A DNA stretch of 64,000 nt from Achromobacter xylosoxidans (GTDB lineage Bacteria > Pseudomonadota > Gammaproteobacteria > Burkholderiales > Burkholderiaceae_B), in the NCBI RefSeq assembly GCF_001457475.1, contig NZ_LN831029.1:5518001-5582000 (forward strand), written 5' to 3'. Numbering within the stretch: the first letter of the stretch is position 1; every line of letters begins with the position of its first letter. Below are positions 9,150-17,800 of this stretch, one piece after another. Below the pieces are notes generated by a model, which saw nothing but the letters and a program-made list of their open reading frames with translations, did no database searches and had not been told where the DNA came from. The translations under genes and the position numbers were made by a program.

Positions 9150-10289
9150 CTATGCCGCCATGGCGGCAGGCGCCGACTCCGGTCGGCTGGCGCGTTCCTC
9201 GCGCGCCGGCACATAGCGCCCCGGCACGTACAGCAGGCCCTTCATGATCTTGCGCGCGGTGCGTACCAGGCCGGCGGCCCGCACCTCGCCGCTGGCGGCG
9301 TCCAGCCTGACGTCAATGTCCATGCCGCCCGACGGGTGCTCGATGCGCACGCCACGGTAGCCCGGGCGCGGCGCCGGCCCGCCACAGTCGTGCGCCACGG
9401 TGCCCGCCATCAGGAAGGCGGCGGCCACGCCCACCGCGCCGGTGGCGGCATGGGCGCGATGGCAGGCGTGCGGCGTGAAGTAGCGCGAACGCAGCGACAG
9501 CGCGGCGGGATCGCTCCCGGGCGCCAGCAGCACCGGCTTGGGAATGACGCTGTTCGAGACGTCCCCCAGTCCCATGCGGCTGCCGGCCTCGCGGCGGATG
9601 CGCTCCAGGCGCGCCAGCAGGGCAGGGTTGGCGTCCAGTTCGGCCGGCGACTCGTCGCCGCGCAGGCCGAAGTCGGCGGCGCGCAGCAGCACCATCGGCA
9701 TGGCGGCGTCGATCAGCGTGGCGGCCACGCCGTCAACCACTTCCTGCCGCAGGCCGGTCGGGAACAGGCGGCCGGTGACCGCCCCCCATGCATCCAGGAA
9801 ATTCAACCGCACCGGCGCGGCGGCGCCAGGCACGCCGTCGATGCGCGCCTCGCCTTCATAGGTCAGGCGGCCGCCCGGCGTCTGCACCACCGCCTCGATC
9901 ACGGCGCCGGTGTTGACGTTGTGCACCCGCACCGAGGTTTCGCCGTCGGCCGCGGCGATCAGGCCCTCGTCGATGGCGAAGGGCGCTGCGCCCGACAGCA
10001 TGTTGCCGCAGTTGGGACGGGTGTCGACGCTGGCGCGGTCCACCGAGACCTGCGCGAACAGATAGTCGATATCGCAGTCGGGCCGGGTCGAGCGCGACAC
10101 GATCGCGACCTTGCTGGTCAGCGAGTTGCCGCCGCCCAGGCCATCGACCTGCAGCGCGTGGGGCGAACCCATGGCCTGCAACAGCAGCCGGTCACGCTCG
10201 GCGGGATCGGCCGGCAGCCAGTCGCCAAGAAAAAAGGGGCCGCGGGAGGTGCCGCCGCGCATCAGTACGCAAGGGATGATCGTTTCCAT
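9150..10289 (-). CDS. PrpF-family isomerase (4-oxalomesaconate tautomerase-like)
   Basis: 379 residues from the ATG at 10289, which gives the family N-terminus METIIPCVLMRGGTSRG; an ATG three codons upstream is possible. PrpF/DapF-fold markers are GGTSRGPFFL, GLGGGNSLTSKVAIV and the Cys-containing RPNCGNMLSGAAPFAI. Relatives isomerise double bonds of acids such as aconitate or oxalomesaconate. Its divergent LysR neighbour (53-62 bp away) and the downstream Bug receptor make a small catabolic unit for an unsaturated polycarboxylate, possibly in aromatic-acid degradation (inference). Confidence 0.85.
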   Translation of the reverse strand: METIIPCVLMRGGTSRGPFFLGDWLPADPAERDRLLLQAMGSPHALQVDGLGGGNSLTSKVAIVSRSTRPDCDIDYLFAQVSVDRASVDTRPNCGNMLSGAAPFAIDEGLIAAADGETSVRVHNVNTGAVIEAVVQTPGGRLTYEGEARIDGVPGAAAPVRLNFLDAWGAVTGRLFPTGLRQEVVDGVAATLIDAAMPMVLLRAADFGLRGDESPAELDANPALLARLERIRREAGSRMGLGDVSNSVIPKPVLLAPGSDPAALSLRSRYFTPHACHRAHAATGAVGVAAAFLMAGTVAHDCGGPAPRPGYRGVRIEHPSGGMDIDVRLDAASGEVRAAGLVRTARKIMKGLLYVPGRYVPAREERASRPESAPAAMAA

Positions 10290-10350
10290 GCGGTGCATTC
10301 TGCGACGGCGCGGCTATTATTTGAATTGCAACTTACGGATGGATTAATGC

Positions 10351-11277
10351 ATGGCACGCATCAATTTCGATTTACAGGAATTGCAGGCCTTCGTGGCCGT
10401 GGCCGAACGCGCCAGTTTCCGCGCCGCCGCCGAAGACCTGAACCTGTCGCAGCCGGCGCTGAGCCGGCGCATCGACAAGCTGGAGGACCTGCTGGGCGCG
10501 CGCCTGCTGGAACGCACCACGCGCCGCGTGGCGCTGACGCACGTCGGCCGCATCTTCCTGGAACGGGCGCGCGGCGCCATCGACGAACTGGAACGCGCGG
10601 TGCTCAGCATCGGCGACCTGGCGGCGCAGCGCGGCGGGCTGGTGACGGTGGCTTGCGTGCCGTCGGTGGCCTACTACTTCCTGCCCGCCATCATCCACGA
10701 CTACGCCGCGCGCTTTCCGCGCATCCGCGTGCGCATCATCGACGAGACCGCCCACACCGTGCTCAACAGCGTGGTGACCGGCCGCGCCGACTTCGGCATC
10801 AGTTTTTTCGGCACCCAGGAGCCGGACGTGGATTTCAAGGCGGTGCTGCGCGAGGACTTCGTGCTGGCGGTGCGGCGCGACCATCCGCTGGCCGCGCGCC
10901 GCAGCGTGTCGTGGGAGGAGCTGTCGCAGGAACGCTTCATGACCGTGGCCAAGGAAAGCGGCAACCGCCTGCTGATCGACGACGCGCTGGCCAAGAGCGG
11001 CAAGCGCACCGTCAGCGCCTTCGAGGTCAGCCACGTCATGACGCTGCTGGGGCTGGTGGAAGCCGGGCTGGGCGTGGCGGCCGTGCCGCAGCTGGCGATG
11101 CCGCCGGCCGGCCACGCCACGCTGGCGGGCGTCAAGCTGGAGCATCCGCGCGTCACCCGCAGCCTGGGTTTGATCTCGCGCAGGGGCCGCCCCCTGGCGC
11201 CGGCGGCGCAACAGCTCTATAACCTTATCCACCAGGCCGGCAAAAGCGCCAAGCGTGGTCCCCCCAAGCAACCCTGA
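10351..11277 (+). CDS. LysR-family transcriptional regulator
   Basis: 308 residues. Residues 3-62 are the winged-helix DNA-binding domain (FDLQELQAFVAVAERASFRAAAEDL, NLSQPALSRRIDKLEDLLGARLLERTTRRVALT); the remainder is the periplasmic-binding-like effector domain. It is divergent from the PrpF gene with a very short intergenic region containing TATTAT and TTGAATTGCAA near 10314-10330, so it most likely controls PrpF and the Bug receptor. The effector is probably the substrate acid (inference). Confidence 0.92.
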   Translation: MARINFDLQELQAFVAVAERASFRAAAEDLNLSQPALSRRIDKLEDLLGARLLERTTRRVALTHVGRIFLERARGAIDELERAVLSIGDLAAQRGGLVTVACVPSVAYYFLPAIIHDYAARFPRIRVRIIDETAHTVLNSVVTGRADFGISFFGTQEPDVDFKAVLREDFVLAVRRDHPLAARRSVSWEELSQERFMTVAKESGNRLLIDDALAKSGKRTVSAFEVSHVMTLLGLVEAGLGVAAVPQLAMPPAGHATLAGVKLEHPRVTRSLGLISRRGRPLAPAAQQLYNLIHQAGKSAKRGPPKQP

Positions 11278-11286
11278 AGCCGCACC

Positions 11287-11751
11287 ATGAGCCCCCATTC
11301 CCTGGCGTTGCAAGCCGCCACCGAAGACGACCTGCCGTTCCTGCTGGCGCTGCGCAAGGCAACCATGACCGAACACCTGGCGCGCGTTGACGCGCCGCGG
11401 GACGATGCGCATCACCTGGCGCGCATCCGCTATCACTTCGACGACGCCCAGATCGTCTGGCTGCACGGCCGCCCGGCGGGCCTGTTCAAGACCTTCCGCG
11501 ATCCGGCCGGCTGGCGCGTGGTGCAGATCCAGATCGACCCGGCCTTCCAGGGCCAGGGACTGGGCCGGCGCCTGCTGGCCGGCCTGCTGCGGCAGGCGGA
11601 CGACGAAGGCGCCCCGGTCACCCTGTCCGTCCTGAAGGGCAACCCCGCCCGCCGGCTCTACGAGTCGCTGGGCTTCACCCCTGTCGAGGAGACCGCCCTG
11701 GAAATAGAAATGCGCTACGAACCCGCCCCGCCCGCCGGCGGCCACGCCTGA
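11287..11751 (+). CDS. GNAT-family N-acetyltransferase
   Basis: 154-residue acetyltransferase. The acetyl-CoA motif A is clear: VVQIQIDPAFQGQGLGRRLLAGLL (about residues 77-100), followed by motif B with GNPARRLYESLGF. It starts 9 nt after the LysR stop, so the two may be cotranscribed, though a functional link is not evident. Substrate unknown. Confidence 0.88.
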   Translation: MSPHSLALQAATEDDLPFLLALRKATMTEHLARVDAPRDDAHHLARIRYHFDDAQIVWLHGRPAGLFKTFRDPAGWRVVQIQIDPAFQGQGLGRRLLAGLLRQADDEGAPVTLSVLKGNPARRLYESLGFTPVEETALEIEMRYEPAPPAGGHA

Positions 11752-11900
11752 CGGCGGCCGTCGCGAAGGGCCCGCGCGAGGCTCGGTTGGATCTTCATCC
11801 CCAGCCCTCCCGATTTTTTTGTCCGGTGGCGGAATATTCCCGTTCCGCCCCGCGTCTGTAGAGGGCAGTCCCCCAAACTCTTCCATCTACGAGGCACGAC

Positions 11901-12269
11901 ATGCGCACTCAACTCGCCGCAACCCTGGCCCTCTCCTGCGCCGCCCTGTTCTCGGCCGGCGCCCATGCCCAGGCCGTCAAGACCCAGGACGGCATCCTGG
12001 TCAACAGCGCCGGCATGACCCTCTACACCTTCGACAAGGATGCCGGCGGCAAGAGCGCCTGCAACGACCAGTGCGCCAAGATCTGGCCGCCCGTCACCGC
12101 CGCCGCCGACGCCAAGGCCTCGGGCGACCTGAGCATCATCACCCGCGACGACGGCTCCAAGCAGTGGGCCTACAAGGGCAAGCCGGTCTACCTGTATGCC
12201 AAGGACGCCAAGCCGGGCGACAAGACCGGCGACAACTTCAAGGACGTCTGGCACGTCATCAAGCCCTGA
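11901..12269 (+). CDS. COG4315-type small exported repeat protein
   Basis: 122 residues. Signal peptide 1-24 ends AGAHAQ. The mature protein contains the family pattern: DGILVNSAGMTLYTFDKD, then CNDQCAKIWPP with two Cys, and SKQWAYKGKPVYLYAKDAKPGD. These proteins are described as predicted lipoproteins with a secreted repeat of unknown function, but here no lipobox Cys is present. Codons and a 31-nt gap place it directly upstream of an ECF sigma factor and its anti-sigma partner, an arrangement suggesting membership in the regulated operon. Confidence 0.85.
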   Translation: MRTQLAATLALSCAALFSAGAHAQAVKTQDGILVNSAGMTLYTFDKDAGGKSACNDQCAKIWPPVTAAADAKASGDLSIITRDDGSKQWAYKGKPVYLYAKDAKPGDKTGDNFKDVWHVIKP

Positions 12270-12300
12270 TCCGGCCTGAGTCGTCCCTCCACGCCCGACC

Positions 12301-12813
12301 ATGCGCGCCGACGACGAAGCCGCGATCCTGGCCTGCATCCCCAGCCTGCGGCGCTACGCCCGCGGGCTGACGGGCGACCCGCACCGGGCCGACGACCTGG
12401 TGCAGGACACGCTCGAACGGGCCTGGAGCCGCTACTCGCGCTGGCAGCGCCGCGGCGAGCTGCGGGCCTGGATGTTCGGCATCATGCATAACCATTTCAT
12501 CGACGGCGTGCGCGCCAGCCACCGGCAGGCCGAACAGGCCGGCGCGGGCGACCTGCCCGACGTGCCGGTGCGCGCCACGCAGACCGACCACCTGGAGGTG
12601 CGCGACCTGGACCGCTGCCTGCAAGGCCTGCCGGCCGAGCAGCGCGAAGTATTGCTGCTGGTGTGCGTGGAAGACCTGTCGTACCAGGAAACCGCGCAGG
12701 TGCTGGGCGTGCCGATCGGCACGGTCATGTCGCGCCTGTCGCGCGCCCGCGAACGCCTGGGCGCCCTGATGCAGGGCCAGGAACCCGCCAGCCGGCTCCA
12801 TCGCGTGAAATGA
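12301..12813 (+). CDS. ECF-family RNA polymerase sigma factor
   Basis: 170 residues, ECF size. Region 2 is visible as ADDLVQDTLERAWSR and GELRAWMFGIMHNHFID (about residues 28-65); region 4 as LPAEQREVLLLVCVEDLSYQETAQVLGVPIGTVMSRLSRARERL (about 100-145). The downstream gene starts one nucleotide after this stop, so a cognate anti-sigma factor is expected. It probably autoregulates the 11901-13630 operon; I could not define its promoter motif. Confidence 0.93.
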   Translation: MRADDEAAILACIPSLRRYARGLTGDPHRADDLVQDTLERAWSRYSRWQRRGELRAWMFGIMHNHFIDGVRASHRQAEQAGAGDLPDVPVRATQTDHLEVRDLDRCLQGLPAEQREVLLLVCVEDLSYQETAQVLGVPIGTVMSRLSRARERLGALMQGQEPASRLHRVK

Positions 12814-12814
12814 C

Positions 12815-13630
12815 ATGAACGACAAACGCCTCCACGCCATTCCCACCGCCGGCAACCCCATCACCGAAGCCGACCTGCACGCCTACGCCGACGGCCAGTT
12901 GCCGCCCGGCCGCCACGCCGAGGTCGACGCCTTCCTAGCGGCCCATCCGCAGGACCTGGCGCGCGTGCACGCCTGGCAGGCCCAGCGCCGCGCCCTGCAC
13001 GCCCTGCTTGACCCGGTGCTGGACGAACCCCTGCCCCTGCGCCTGCCGCTCTCCCCCCCCGCGCGCCGCCTGCCCTGGCGCGCCGTCGCTGCCTGTGCCG
13101 CCATCGCCGTCATCAGCGCCAGCAGCGCCTGGATGGCGCGCGGCGCCATGGACGCCCGCCACCTGCAAACCGTATTGGCTACCGCCACACCCGACCGCGC
13201 CGCCGGCGGCTACGCCCAGCGCGCCGCCATCGCCCACGCCGTCTACGCCCCCGACATGGGCCGCCCCGTCGAAGTCAGCGGCGACAACGAAAAAGCCCTG
13301 GTCACCTGGCTCACCAAGCGCCTGGGCGCCCCCGTGCGCGCCCCGTCCCTGACCGACGCCGGCTACGACCTCGTCGGCGGCCGCCTGCTGCCCGGCGGCA
13401 GCGGCCCCGTCGCCCTCTTCATGTACGGCGCCCCCGACGGCCAACGCCTGACCCTCTACGTCACCCGCGAAGCCGCCGGCGGCCAGACCGCCTTCCAATT
13501 CACCCAGGAAGGCCCCGTCCGCGTCTTCTACTGGGTCGAAGGCCAATTCGGCTACGCCCTCTCCGGCGCCATCAGCCGCGACGAACTGCAGCGCGTCTCC
13601 GAAGAAGTCTACAAACAGCTACAAGGCTGA
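12815..13630 (+). CDS. Membrane-anchored anti-sigma factor
   Basis: 271 residues. The N-terminal cytosolic part (ITEADLHAYADGQLPPGRHAEVDAFLAAHPQDLARVHAWQAQRRAL) resembles anti-sigma domains of the RsiW/ChrR type, without a clear HxxxCxxC zinc motif. One membrane span lies at about residues 88-108 (AVAACAAIAVISASSAW), followed by a periplasmic domain of about 160 residues. Its start is 1 nt after the sigma stop, the classic coupling of sigma and anti-sigma. The signal sensed is unknown. The last third is unusually rich in C-ending codons. Confidence 0.85.
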   Translation: MNDKRLHAIPTAGNPITEADLHAYADGQLPPGRHAEVDAFLAAHPQDLARVHAWQAQRRALHALLDPVLDEPLPLRLPLSPPARRLPWRAVAACAAIAVISASSAWMARGAMDARHLQTVLATATPDRAAGGYAQRAAIAHAVYAPDMGRPVEVSGDNEKALVTWLTKRLGAPVRAPSLTDAGYDLVGGRLLPGGSGPVALFMYGAPDGQRLTLYVTREAAGGQTAFQFTQEGPVRVFYWVEGQFGYALSGAISRDELQRVSEEVYKQLQG

Positions 13631-13652
13631 GCCGGGCGCGGGCGCGCCCGGC
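13631..13652 (+). terminator. Hairpin at the anti-sigma stop
   Basis: Ten-base-pair perfect stem (13631-13640 with 13643-13652) directly adjoining the stop codon. No T-run follows, so termination strength is uncertain. Confidence 0.5.
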
Positions 13653-13755
13653 GAGCGCCAATCCGCCCGCGGGCTTCAACAAAGCCCCTGCTCAGACACC
13701 CTCGTTCGAGAATCGGTTGCCCTCCCACAAGCGCGCCCCCCATCGCCGCCACTTC

Positions 13756-14081
13756 GCGCAGCGACCACACCCCCGACGCCCCACCCGATGTATGCCAAAC
13801 ACGGCTGCCCGCGCAGCCGTTTTTGGCGGGCCCCGCAAACTCCTCCGCCCCCCAAACGACGCTGAGCAGAACACCAAGCAAGCCATTCTCCCCGCCATCC
13901 TCCGCATGGAGACGCACGAGCGGCGGGCTGCGGCGGCCGGGTGGGTGCGGGGCGTGTAGATGCGCCCGAGGGAATCTGAAGGGAGCCGCAGGCGGACGAA
14001 GATGACGACGGGGCAGTCCGGAGCGAAGGCTCCGGACCGCAATCGTAGCCCCGCACCCACCCGGCCGCCGCAGCCCGCCGC
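13756..14081. repeat. Structured intergenic element, copy A
   Basis: First of two related elements. From left to right: a GCGCAGCG edge; a hairpin with 15-bp arms at 13794-13808 and 13813-13827 (14 of 15 paired) whose right arm carries five T; a spacer; a 34-nt arm at 13920-13953; a conserved core at 13959-14046; and a perfectly complementary 34-nt arm at 14048-14081. Inside the core a 9-bp palindrome (14016-14024 with 14029-14037) encloses GAAG. It fills the gap between convergent genes and ends 3 nt before the GntR stop. No protein-coding potential is convincing. The early hairpin could serve as a bidirectional terminator. Confidence 0.85.
13801..13824 (+). terminator. Intrinsic-terminator-like hairpin with T-run inside element A
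   Basis: Eight-bp GC-rich stem (13801-13808 with 13813-13820), 4-nt loop and five consecutive T at 13820-13824. This is the best rho-independent terminator shape in the region and would end transcripts from the sigma/anti-sigma operon. Confidence 0.6.
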
Positions 14082-14084
14082 GCC

Positions 14085-14804
14085 TTAAGAACCCTCCCGA
14101 GCCACATGCAACATATGCAGCGTAATCTTCCTCACCTCAGCCTTGCTCATCTCAACATGCCCCCGCAACATCCTCCCCGCCGCCTCACCCCGCCGAGCCA
14201 GCACCGCCCGCAAAATCGCCCCATGCTCCTCATACGTCGCATCCACCCGGAACTCCTTGGTGAAATCCAGCCGACGCACGATCCGGATCTTCTCCGTCAC
14301 CTCCCGATGGATCAGCGCCATCTCCGCATTCCCGGCAGCCGCCACCAGTGAGCAGTGAAACGCCTCGTCCAGCTGCGCCACCATCCGCCCATCCAGAATG
14401 CGTTGATCCGGCGGCACCAGCCACACATCCACCAGCGCCGCCAGCATCCCGCCATCGTCCATGCGCTCGCGCGCGCACAGCCGTTCGACCGCCGCCAGTT
14501 CCAGCACCACGCGCACGTCGTACAGCGCCTCGAAGCGCTCGAAATCGAACGGCCGCACCTGCCAGCCGCTGCGCGGACTGGGCAGCACGAAGCCCTCGCG
14601 CTCCAGCCGCGCCAGCCCCAGCCGCACCGGCGTGCGGCTCACCCCCAGCCGCAACGCCAGCTCCGCCTCGGTAAAGCGGTCGCCCGGCAGCAGGCGGAAG
14701 TCGAACAGCTCATCCTTGATGCGCTGGTAGACCTGCTCGGCCAACGACCCCGCCAGCGCCGGCGCCTGCCGCAACGCCGGCCCGACACGCACCGAATCGC
14801 GCAT
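14085..14804 (-). CDS. GntR/FadR-type regulator of the urea operon
   Basis: 239 residues. The start ATG at 14804 lies 2 nt after the urea carboxylase stop, so it is the third gene of the operon. Residues 20-90 form the winged helix (SLAEQVYQRIKDELFDFRLLPGDRF, ELALRLGVSRTPVRLGLARLEREGF). The C-terminal FCD ligand-binding domain shows the ALYDVRVVLELAAVERLC helix and later His residues in DEAFHCSL, EEHGAIL and RGHVEMS, as expected for metal-dependent FCD domains. It likely represses or activates the uca-atzF genes through the GntR-type site at 20313 (inference). Confidence 0.88.
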   Translation of the reverse strand: MRDSVRVGPALRQAPALAGSLAEQVYQRIKDELFDFRLLPGDRFTEAELALRLGVSRTPVRLGLARLEREGFVLPSPRSGWQVRPFDFERFEALYDVRVVLELAAVERLCARERMDDGGMLAALVDVWLVPPDQRILDGRMVAQLDEAFHCSLVAAAGNAEMALIHREVTEKIRIVRRLDFTKEFRVDATYEEHGAILRAVLARRGEAAGRMLRGHVEMSKAEVRKITLHMLHVAREGS

Positions 14805-14806
14805 GG

Positions 14807-17800
14807 TCAGGCCACCGGGCAAGTCGCGTCCTCGGCCAGCACGACCAGCGCATCGCCCGCGTTGACCGGCTTGCCCGGCACGCAGCGAATCGCGGCCACC
14901 GTGCCCGACACCGGCGCGATCACCGACAGCTCCATCTTCATCGCCTCGACCACCACCAGCGTGTCGCCAGCCGCCACGCTCTGGCCCACCTGCACGGGGA
15001 TCTTCCAGACGTTGCCGCACATATCGGCGCTGACCAGCCGTTCGCCGTCGCGCAGCGCGATCTCCAGTTCCGGCGCCGCCTCGGCCGGCGGCGCCGCCAC
15101 GTCCTCGTGTTTCCACAGCGCGACTTCGGCATCGAACGCCGACTTCTGCCGCGCCTGGAAGGCGCCGATGCTGTCCGCCTGGTCGGCCAGGAAACGCTGG
15201 TGCGCGGCGAAATCGAATAGTTCTTCCTCGATGCGCACCGTGGCGCGGCCCTCGCGGAAATCCTCGCGCAGCACATCCAGCTCGGCCTCGCTCACCGGAT
15301 AGAAGCGCACCTGGTCGAAGAAGCGCAGCAGCCAGGGCTTGCCGTCCTGGAACGCCGGGTTCTTCAGGAACTTGTTCCAGATCGGCAGCGTGCGGCCCAC
15401 CAGTTGATAGCCGCCGGGCGAATCCATGCCGTAGATGCACATGTAGACGCCGCCGATGCCCACCGTGCCTTCGGCCGTGAAGGTGCGCGCCGGGTTGTAC
15501 TTGGACGTCAGCAGGCGGTGGCGCGGATCGATCGGCACCGCGCACGGCGCGCCCAGGTAGACGTCGCCCAGGCCCATGATGAGATAACTCGCGTCGAACA
15601 CGATGCGGCGCACGTCCTCGCGGCTGGCCAGGCCGTTGATGCGCTGGATGAAGTCGACATTGTTCGGCAGCCACGGCGCGCTGGCGCGCACCGTTTCCTG
15701 GTAGCGCTGCACCGCGCCCAGCGTGGCCGAATCCTCGAACGCCATCGGCAGATGGACCACGCGGGTCGGCACCTTCAGCGTCGCCACGTCGGCCAGCTGC
15801 GTTTCGATCTCCAGCAGCCGCGCGATCAGCGCCTGCTGCAGGATCACGCGGCTGTCGTAGCGGATCTGCAGCGAGCGCACGCCCGGCGACAGCTCGCGCA
15901 CGCCCTCGATCGGCCGCGCCGCCAGCGCCTCCATCAGCAGGTGGATGCGCATGCGCAGCGCCAGGTCGAGCACGTTGTCGCCATACTCCAGCAGCAGGTA
16001 GCCGTCGCCCGCCTGGCGGTACGACACCGACGGCCGGCTGCCCGTCGCCGGCAGCGCCGCGATGATGGTCTCCGAGGCCGTGGCGGGCGGCGCGGCGGGC
16101 GTGGTGGCCTGCGGCGCCACCGCCCGTAGCTGCTCCACGCTGCGGTCCTGCGCGGCCTCGCGCGCCACCGCCTCGGCGTAATCGATGCGCACGAAGCGGA
16201 TGCGGTCGCCCGGCTTGACTTGCCCCACCTTCCACAGCTCGGCGCGCGCGATCGTCACCGGGCAGACGAAACCGCCCAGGCTGGGGCCGTCGCGCGTCAG
16301 GATCACCGGGCTGTCGCCGGTGAAGTTGATGCTGCCGATGGCGTACTCACAATCATGGATGTTGGACGGATGCAGGCCGGCCTCGCCGCCGTTCTCGCGC
16401 GCCCAGGTCGGCTTGGGGCCGGTCAGCCGCACGCCGAGGCGATTGGAGTTGTAGTGCACCTCCCAATCGGCGGCGAAGAAGGCCTCGATGGCCTCGGGGC
16501 GGAAGAAGTCCGGCGCGCCATGCGGGCCGTACAGCACGCCGATCTCCCAGGTGTTGCCATAGGCGGGAATCAGTTCTGCGGGCGCGACCTGCGGCGCGCT
16601 CACGGGCGCCTGGGCGTTCGCGGCCGGCAGCTCGGGGCGCACCAGCGGCAGCATGTCGCCGACGCGCAGCGTGCGGCCGGCGTGGCCGCCGAACTGGCCC
16701 AGCGCGAAGGTCGAGCGGCTGCCCAGGTAGACCGGCACGTCCAGCCCGTTGCGCACCGCCAGGTACGTGCGGCAGCCGGACAGCGCGCGGCCCGTGGCCA
16801 GCACCTGGCCCGAGCGCACCGTGACCGGCTGCCACATCGGCACCGGCTCGCCATCGAGCGTGGCGGCGCATTCGGCGCCGGTGAGCGCGACGATGGCATC
16901 GCCATGAAAGCGCAGCGTCGGCCCGACCAGCGTGGCCTCGATGCCGGCTGCGTCGGGCGCGTTGCCGACGATGCGATTGGCCAGGCGGAAGGCGTAGTCG
17001 TCCATCGGGCCCGACGGCGGCACGCCGATATCCCAATAGCCGGTGCGGCCCGGGTAATCCTGCACGCTGGTGTAGGTGCCGGCTTCCAGCACCTCGATGG
17101 CCGCGGGGCGGTAGATGAAGCCCTCCAGGAAGCGCGTCGACAGCTGCCCGGCGCGGAAGCGCGCGTCGGCCACGATCTGGCGCAGGTAGTCCAGGTTGGT
17201 GGCGATGCCGTGCAGGCGGGTGTGCGCCAGCGCATCGGCCAGCTTGTCGAGCGCGGCCTCGCGGGTGTCGGCGTGCACGATCAGCTTGGCCAGCATCGGA
17301 TCGTAGAACGCCGGCACCTCGGTACCCGTCTCGACCCAGCCGTCCAGGCGCACGCCTTCGGGAAAATGCACTTCCGTCAGCACGCCGGGCGACGGCTGGA
17401 ACTGGCGCAGCGGGTCTTCGGCGTACAGCCGCACCTCGATCGACGCGCCTTGCGGCGCGCGCGACATCGCGGCCAGGTCGAGCGGCTCGCCCGCCGCCAC
17501 GCGCAGCATGCATTCGATCAGGTCCAGCCCGGTCACCGCCTCGGTCACCGGATGCTCCACCTGCAGGCGGGTGTTGACCTCCAGGAAATAGAAGCTGTCG
17601 CGCGCCGGATCGTAGATGAATTCGACCGTGCCGGCCGAGCGGTAGGCCACCGACTCGCCCAGCTTGACGGCCGCCGCCAGCAGCGCCGCGCGGGTCGCGG
17701 CCGGCAGGTGCGGCGCGGGGGTTTCCTCGATCACCTTCTGGTTGCGCCGCTGCACCGAGCAATCGCGTTCGCCCAGCGCCAGCACGCGGCCGGCGCCGTC

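Noticed and set aside
7803..11222. An open frame of more than 1100 codons on the plus strand
   Set aside because: It runs antisense through the Bug receptor and PrpF genes and out of frame through the LysR gene. Its product is Arg/Ala/Gly-rich low-complexity sequence typical of shadow frames in GC-rich DNA.
13717..13959. Short frames inside elements A and B as genes
   Set aside because: Minus-strand frames in both cores give similar peptides (for example SGAFAPDCPVVIFV) only because the DNA is conserved. They lack ribosome sites and run into the inverted arms.
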